Source: Candidatus Falkowiibacteriota bacterium
Lineage (GTDB): Bacteria > Patescibacteriota > Patescibacteriia > Patescibacteriales > SZUA-104
Reading direction: 5' to 3'
Assembly: GCA_003231075.1 (NCBI GenBank)
Contig: QIIF01000080.1
Span: 1-8,800 of the forward strand
Length of the DNA: 8,800 nucleotides
This document shows positions 7,001 to 8,800 of the stretch, piece after piece; the stretch's first letter is position 1, and each line of letters opens with the position of its first letter. The position numbers and the translations under genes are program-made. Below the pieces are notes generated by a model, which saw nothing but the letters and a program-made list of their open reading frames with translations, made no database searches and was not told the DNA's origin.

Positions 7001-7877
7001 CGGACCGAAGTATCATCTATCATTTGAGCCATCGCTGACCAAGGCAAGCATACTTGAAGCCGAAGTAAAGCCGAAAGTGGCGATTGTCCGTGAAGAAGGG
7101 TCTAACAGCGACCGCGAGATGACAAGCGCTTTTTATCAAGCAGGATTTGAACCCTGGGACATAACTATGTCCGATCTTCTTGAGGAGCGCGTTACTCTTG
7201 ATATGTTTCGCGGCATTGCCTTTGTCGGCGGTTTTTCTTACGCCGATGTTCTTGACAGCGCCAAAGGTTGGGCCGGAGTCATTCGTTTTAACGAAAAACT
7301 CTGGGATCAATTCCAGCGCTTTCATAACAGGCAAGACACTTTCAGTTTGGGGGTCTGTAACGGCTGCCAGCTCATGGCTTTATTAGGATGGTTTTCGGGA
7401 CTTAATCTTCCCGACAACAAGAAGCCAAGGTTTATCCAAAACACATCAGGCCGTTTTGAATCTCGTTTCTCGTCAGTTCAGATCATGCCGAGCCCGGCAA
7501 TCATGCTTCAAGACATGGAAGGGTCTACTCTTGGCGCATGGGTTGCGCATGGCGAAGGAAGAGCGTATTTTCCCAATGAGGAAATTTTAAAAAATGTTGA
7601 GAAAAACAACCTTGCGCCGATCAGGTATGTTGATGATAAAAACCTGATAACTCAGGCATATCCGTTTAACCCAAACGGATCTACAAACGGAATTGCCGCT
7701 CTCTGCTCTCCTGACGGCAGGCATCTGGCAATAATGCCGCACCCCGAAAGAACATTCCTGAAATGGCAGTGGCCGTGGATGCCGGAAGAATGGAAAAAAA
7801 ATCTCAAGGCGTCGCCTTGGATTAAAATGTTCCAAAATGCGCGCGAATGGTGCGACAAATTAAAAGGAGGTGAATAA
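4011..7877 (+). CDS. purL: Phosphoribosylformylglycinamidine synthase, single-chain large PurL
   Basis: Converts FGAR, glutamine and ATP to FGAM, the fourth step of de novo purine synthesis, in the cytoplasm. The 1288-residue chain (from ATG 4011) contains all parts that small-PurL organisms split into PurS, PurL and PurQ: a PurS-like N-terminal domain (about 1-125, with WLLGETF and EVGPRMNF), a linker, two tandem AIRS-like ATP-binding halves and a C-terminal class I glutaminase (about 1021-1288). Visible signatures: SQSNSEHSRHWFF (His190), ETHNFPSGVAPFPGAETGTG (Glu270, His272), HDQGAGGN (475-482), DGGKDSMSM (750-758) and GHDRSDGG (861-868). The glutaminase triad is Cys1116 (GVCNGCQ), His1244 and Glu1246 (MPHPE), so it should be active. 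Long stretches resemble, from memory, animal PFAS more than E. coli PurL. ATG 4011 has the strong Shine-Dalgarno and places the first beta strand (MFRWYRKE) as in relatives; an upstream start at 3945 would add 22 mostly basic residues. No other pur gene is nearby. It is followed by a strong terminator. Confidence 0.96.
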   Translation: MFRWYRKETETGTKKDVEICFNIQSSEQLTIRELEILKWLLGETFEPECLDLRSFLDSKDVIEVGPRMNFATAWSTNAVAVCHACGLTKIIRIEMSRRCGNSDEAVYDRMTECPYPKTLTSFETGIIPEPVFDVLLIEEGKSALKKLNEKMGLGLDDWDIDYYYNLFVNDIGRNPTNVECFDLSQSNSEHSRHWFFKGKLIIDGIEMPHNLMELLQKPLNSNPRNSVIAFNDNSSSIEGYHVSIIIPEEPGRPSKFVRKFVQMNPIFTAETHNFPSGVAPFPGAETGTGGRIRDIQATGRGGLTIAATAAYCVGNLRIPGYELPWEDESFVYPSNLASPLEIEIKASNGASDYGNKFGEPVIQGYTRSFGMRVPNGERYEWIKPIMFTGGVGQMDATHTSKGEPLFGMLVVKIGGPAYRIGIGGGAASSMIQGENKAELDFNAVQRGDGEMANKVNRVVRTCSELSHRNPIISIHDQGAGGNCNVVKEIIFPSGAKILIRNIQLGDDTLSVLEIWGAEYQEQNALLIRSVDYAEFEAMCNREKVPCVSIGEITGNGRIILYDERDGSAPVDLDLEKILGSMPQKTFHLDRIPIENDPLKLPDNLTVREALDKVLRLLSVGSKRFLTNKADRSVTGQVAQQQCVGPLQLPLSDVAVISNSHLPNSDGMYTGIAISIGEQPIKSLINPMAMARMATGEMLTNLVWALISSFEDIKCSGNWMLAGKLPGEGAKLYDAAEALSKILTILGIAEDGGKDSMSMATQVIDGSGNTETVKSPPALVMSAYVNCPDITKVITPDIKRPGESRLLFIDLSGYKYRLGGSALAQVYSQIGNESPDIDDPDLLKRGFLAIQEMIDKNLILSGHDRSDGGLITVLLEMAFSGNCGIEAYALSLPENFLPYLFAEELGVVIEFDPKKTKEIYKILKSHQLVAYTKDIGRTTREKNIKINVVLGGGREKTILNEDMRVLRDIWEETSHQLERLQANPDYAEEEKENIFDRTGPKYHLSFEPSLTKASILEAEVKPKVAIVREEGSNSDREMTSAFYQAGFEPWDITMSDLLEERVTLDMFRGIAFVGGFSYADVLDSAKGWAGVIRFNEKLWDQFQRFHNRQDTFSLGVCNGCQLMALLGWFSGLNLPDNKKPRFIQNTSGRFESRFSSVQIMPSPAIMLQDMEGSTLGAWVAHGEGRAYFPNEEILKNVEKNNLAPIRYVDDKNLITQAYPFNPNGSTNGIAALCSPDGRHLAIMPHPERTFLKWQWPWMPEEWKKNLKASPWIKMFQNAREWCDKLKGGE

Positions 7878-7929
7878 TCCCTTTAATAAAGTGGAATTAA
7901 AACAAATAAAAAAACATTAACCAACATAA

Positions 7930-7963
7930 CCCTGCCGGTCAACAAGACTGGCAGGGATTTTTT
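7930..7963 (+). terminator. Intrinsic terminator of purL
   Basis: An 11-bp stem (CCCTGCC-G-GTC, loop AACAA, GAC-T-GGCAGGG, with one G-T wobble) spans 7930-7956 and is followed by ATTTTTTATT. It starts 52 bp after the purL stop. This is a textbook rho-independent terminator. Confidence 0.92.
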
Positions 7964-7964
7964 A

Positions 7965-7992
7965 TTGACTTTACCGGCGTTTATGATAATAT
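7965..7992 (+). promoter_or_regulatory. Probable promoter behind the purL terminator
   Basis: TTGACT (7965-7970), a 16-bp spacer, then TAATAT (7987-7992); TATGAT and GATAAT lie slightly closer to the -35. Transcription would start near 8000, at the base of the next hairpin. It would drive the small ORF at 8061 and possibly the methyltransferase. Confidence 0.55.
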
Positions 7993-8001
7993 GTTAAAAA
8001 C

Positions 8002-8031
8002 AAAGAGGAGGGCACTTTGCCGCTCTTTTTA
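8002..8031 (+). terminator. Terminator-like hairpin at the start of the leader
   Basis: AAAGAG (8002-8007) pairs with CTCTTT (8023-8028), and GGC/GCC close the inner stem on loop ACTTT, with a small internal bulge. TTTTTATTTT follows. It could be a back-up terminator for purL, or a 5' hairpin or attenuator on RNA from the 7965 promoter. Confidence 0.5.
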
Positions 8032-8060
8032 TTTTGAATAATAATTTTTAAGGGGGGAAA

Positions 8061-8327
8061 ATGTCTGAACAGCTAAGCGGTGAAAAATACTTAAAAATTG
8101 CCGGCAAGTACGGCATGGCGACGGCTAATTTAATTTTTTATTTTTTAGAAAAAAAACAAGAATCGCTTGGGGGAGTCGTCCCGCAAGCAAAAACAAAAGA
8201 AAGAAAAAAAAGAAATAAAATAATATATAAAAAGCTACGGAGGGCGAACGCATATTCGTCCTTTTCTTTTTGTTTAAAAAATGCTAATTTAATATTATGG
8301 ATAAACAAACGCAAAAAGAACTGTTAA
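8061..8327 (+). CDS. Unrecognised small ORF, 88 aa, doubtful
   Basis: The ATG at 8061 follows AAGGGGGG by a few bases, a strong Shine-Dalgarno-like run. The first 38 or so residues (MSEQLSGEKYLKIAGKYGMA then TANLIFYFLEKKQ) read like a genuine small protein with a short hydrophobic patch. The rest is lysine-rich, then crosses a strong hairpin (8165-8188) and a terminator-like hairpin (8242-8271), and overlaps the methyltransferase start by 31 bp. I do not recognise the protein. It may be a leader peptide, the remnant of a decayed gene, or non-coding structured RNA. The N-terminal part is the more credible half. Confidence 0.3.
   Translation: MSEQLSGEKYLKIAGKYGMATANLIFYFLEKKQESLGGVVPQAKTKERKKRNKIIYKKLRRANAYSSFSFCLKNANLILWINKRKKNC
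8165..8188 (+). other. Strong hairpin inside the small ORF
   Basis: GCTTG-G-GGGA (8165-8174), loop GTCG, TCCC-G-CAAGC (8179-8188): ten positions with a single G-G mismatch. It is not followed by a T run (the next bases are A-rich), so it is not a terminator. Such a stable GC-rich stem in AT-rich DNA suggests a structured transcript. Confidence 0.5.
8242..8271 (+). terminator. Terminator-like hairpin just before the methyltransferase
   Basis: GGGCGAA (8242-8248), loop CGCATA, TTCGTCC (8255-8261) with one G-T wobble, then TTTTCTTTTTG. It ends about 25 bp before the methyltransferase ATG, leaving little room for an independent promoter. Attenuation or read-through into that gene is therefore possible. 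Confidence 0.65.
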
Positions 8328-8800
8328 ATATCGTGAAGCGCAATTATGAGGAAATTGCGGAGGAATTTAGCGAGACAAGAAATAAGCCGTTATGGCCGGA
8401 GCTGATTAAACTAACCGAAAAAATTAAAGATGGAGACAGAATTCTTGATGTCGGCTGCGGCAACGGACGGCTGTTGGGAGCTTTTCAAGGAAAAAATATT
8501 AACTATACCGGAGTAGATAATAGCGAAAAACTAATTAAACTCGCCAAACGCCGAAGCTCCGAATTGCGAATTACGAATTACGAATTACGAATACTTGATA
8601 TTTTAGATCTCGGGAAACTGCCGCAAATAGGTTTTAATTATGTTTTTTGCATAGCGGTTTTACAGCATATTCCGGGGCGTAATTTACAAATTGCCGCGTT
8701 AAAACAGCTAAAGAATAAAGTAAATGATAATGGGAATATAGTAATTTCGGTTTGGAATTTATGGAATAAAAAAAAATTTAGAAAATTGATTTTTAAATTT
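8297..8800 (+). CDS. Class I SAM methyltransferase, Trm9-like (partial, C-terminus beyond window)
   Basis: Starts at ATG 8297 (an in-frame TAA sits at 8285) and is open to the right edge: 168 residues. The N-terminus, YEEIAEEFSETRNKPLWPEL (17-36), resembles the tRNA wobble-uridine methyltransferase Trm9/ALKBH8 family. The Rossmann fold follows: motif I ILDVGCGNGRLL (49-60) for SAM binding, the acidic ribose ligand in GVDNS (Asp74), DILDL (101-105), FNYVFCIAVLQHIP (113-126), and SVWNLW (151-156), where Trm9 proteins have a similar VW segment. The likely role is tRNA modification, but the substrate is not proven by sequence. Residues 89-99 (ELRITNYELRI) come from a heptamer DNA repeat inserted in frame between the second and third motifs. 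There is no Shine-Dalgarno, and a terminator-like hairpin lies directly upstream. Confidence 0.8.
   Translation, partial: MDKQTQKELLNIVKRNYEEIAEEFSETRNKPLWPELIKLTEKIKDGDRILDVGCGNGRLLGAFQGKNINYTGVDNSEKLIKLAKRRSSELRITNYELRILDILDLGKLPQIGFNYVFCIAVLQHIPGRNLQIAALKQLKNKVNDNGNIVISVWNLWNKKKFRKLIFKF
8560..8592 (+). repeat. Heptamer tandem repeat inside the methyltransferase gene
   Basis: Units CGAATTG, CGAATTA, CGAATTA, CGAATTA and the partial CGAAT run from 8560 to 8592. Because 7 is not a multiple of 3, the protein repeats every 7 residues (ELRITNY, ELRI). It has the same periodicity as the rpmF-nusB spacer arrays, and the unit resembles the GAATTACGAA outer arm of the palindromic element at 2926. 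Confidence 0.9.

Noticed and set aside
7870..7920. GTG-initiated 16-codon ORF overlapping the purL stop
   Set aside because: The GTG lies inside the GGAGGTG itself, so spacing is impossible, and the peptide is short and lysine-rich.

Overview
The window looks like a piece of a small, AT-rich bacterial genome, most probably of the Patescibacteria/CPR (Parcubacteria-like) type. This rests on recalled resemblance and style, not on a computed phylogeny. The bL32 and NusB proteins have a CPR-like look, most genes lack a clear Shine-Dalgarno sequence, the intergenic DNA is rich in 7-nt-period microrepeats and palindromic elements, and the last gene is a Trm9-like methyltransferase.

Layout. Positions 1-1458 (minus) carry the N-terminal 486 codons of a secreted seven-repeat beta-propeller protein that runs off the left edge. 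Then comes a 130-bp palindromic element (1502-1631), a perfect hairpin terminator (1694-1723), and a minus-strand rpmF-nusB operon (bL32 2347-2547, NusB 1731-2207) with a promoter near 2644-2671. The spacer between the two genes is built of heptamer-period repeats. Positions 2680-3088 have no convincing gene; they hold a hairpin, a possible 25-aa ORF and a second, 153-bp copy of the palindromic element. The plus strand then carries a six-TM YjdF/DUF2238-like membrane protein (3089-3742), a full-length single-chain PurL (FGAM synthase, 4011-7877), a strong terminator (7930-7963), a promoter/hairpin/small-ORF/terminator region (7965-8271), and the start of a Trm9-like SAM methyltransferase (8297 to the right edge), which contains an in-frame heptamer-repeat insertion.

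How they work together. rpmF and nusB are ordinary ribosome/transcription housekeeping genes. PurL catalyses step four of de novo purine synthesis but stands alone, with no other pur gene in view. It resembles, from memory, the animal (PFAS) form more than the E. coli form. It is also the only recognised gene here with a strong Shine-Dalgarno sequence, and its 3' end holds a second one with no gene behind it. Together these suggest acquisition by transfer. I see no CRISPR array, tRNA, rRNA, transposase or obvious defence system. The most unusual material is the repeat biology (two related palindromic elements, several heptamer arrays, one of them inside a gene), the isolated PurL, and the structured region ahead of the methyltransferase.
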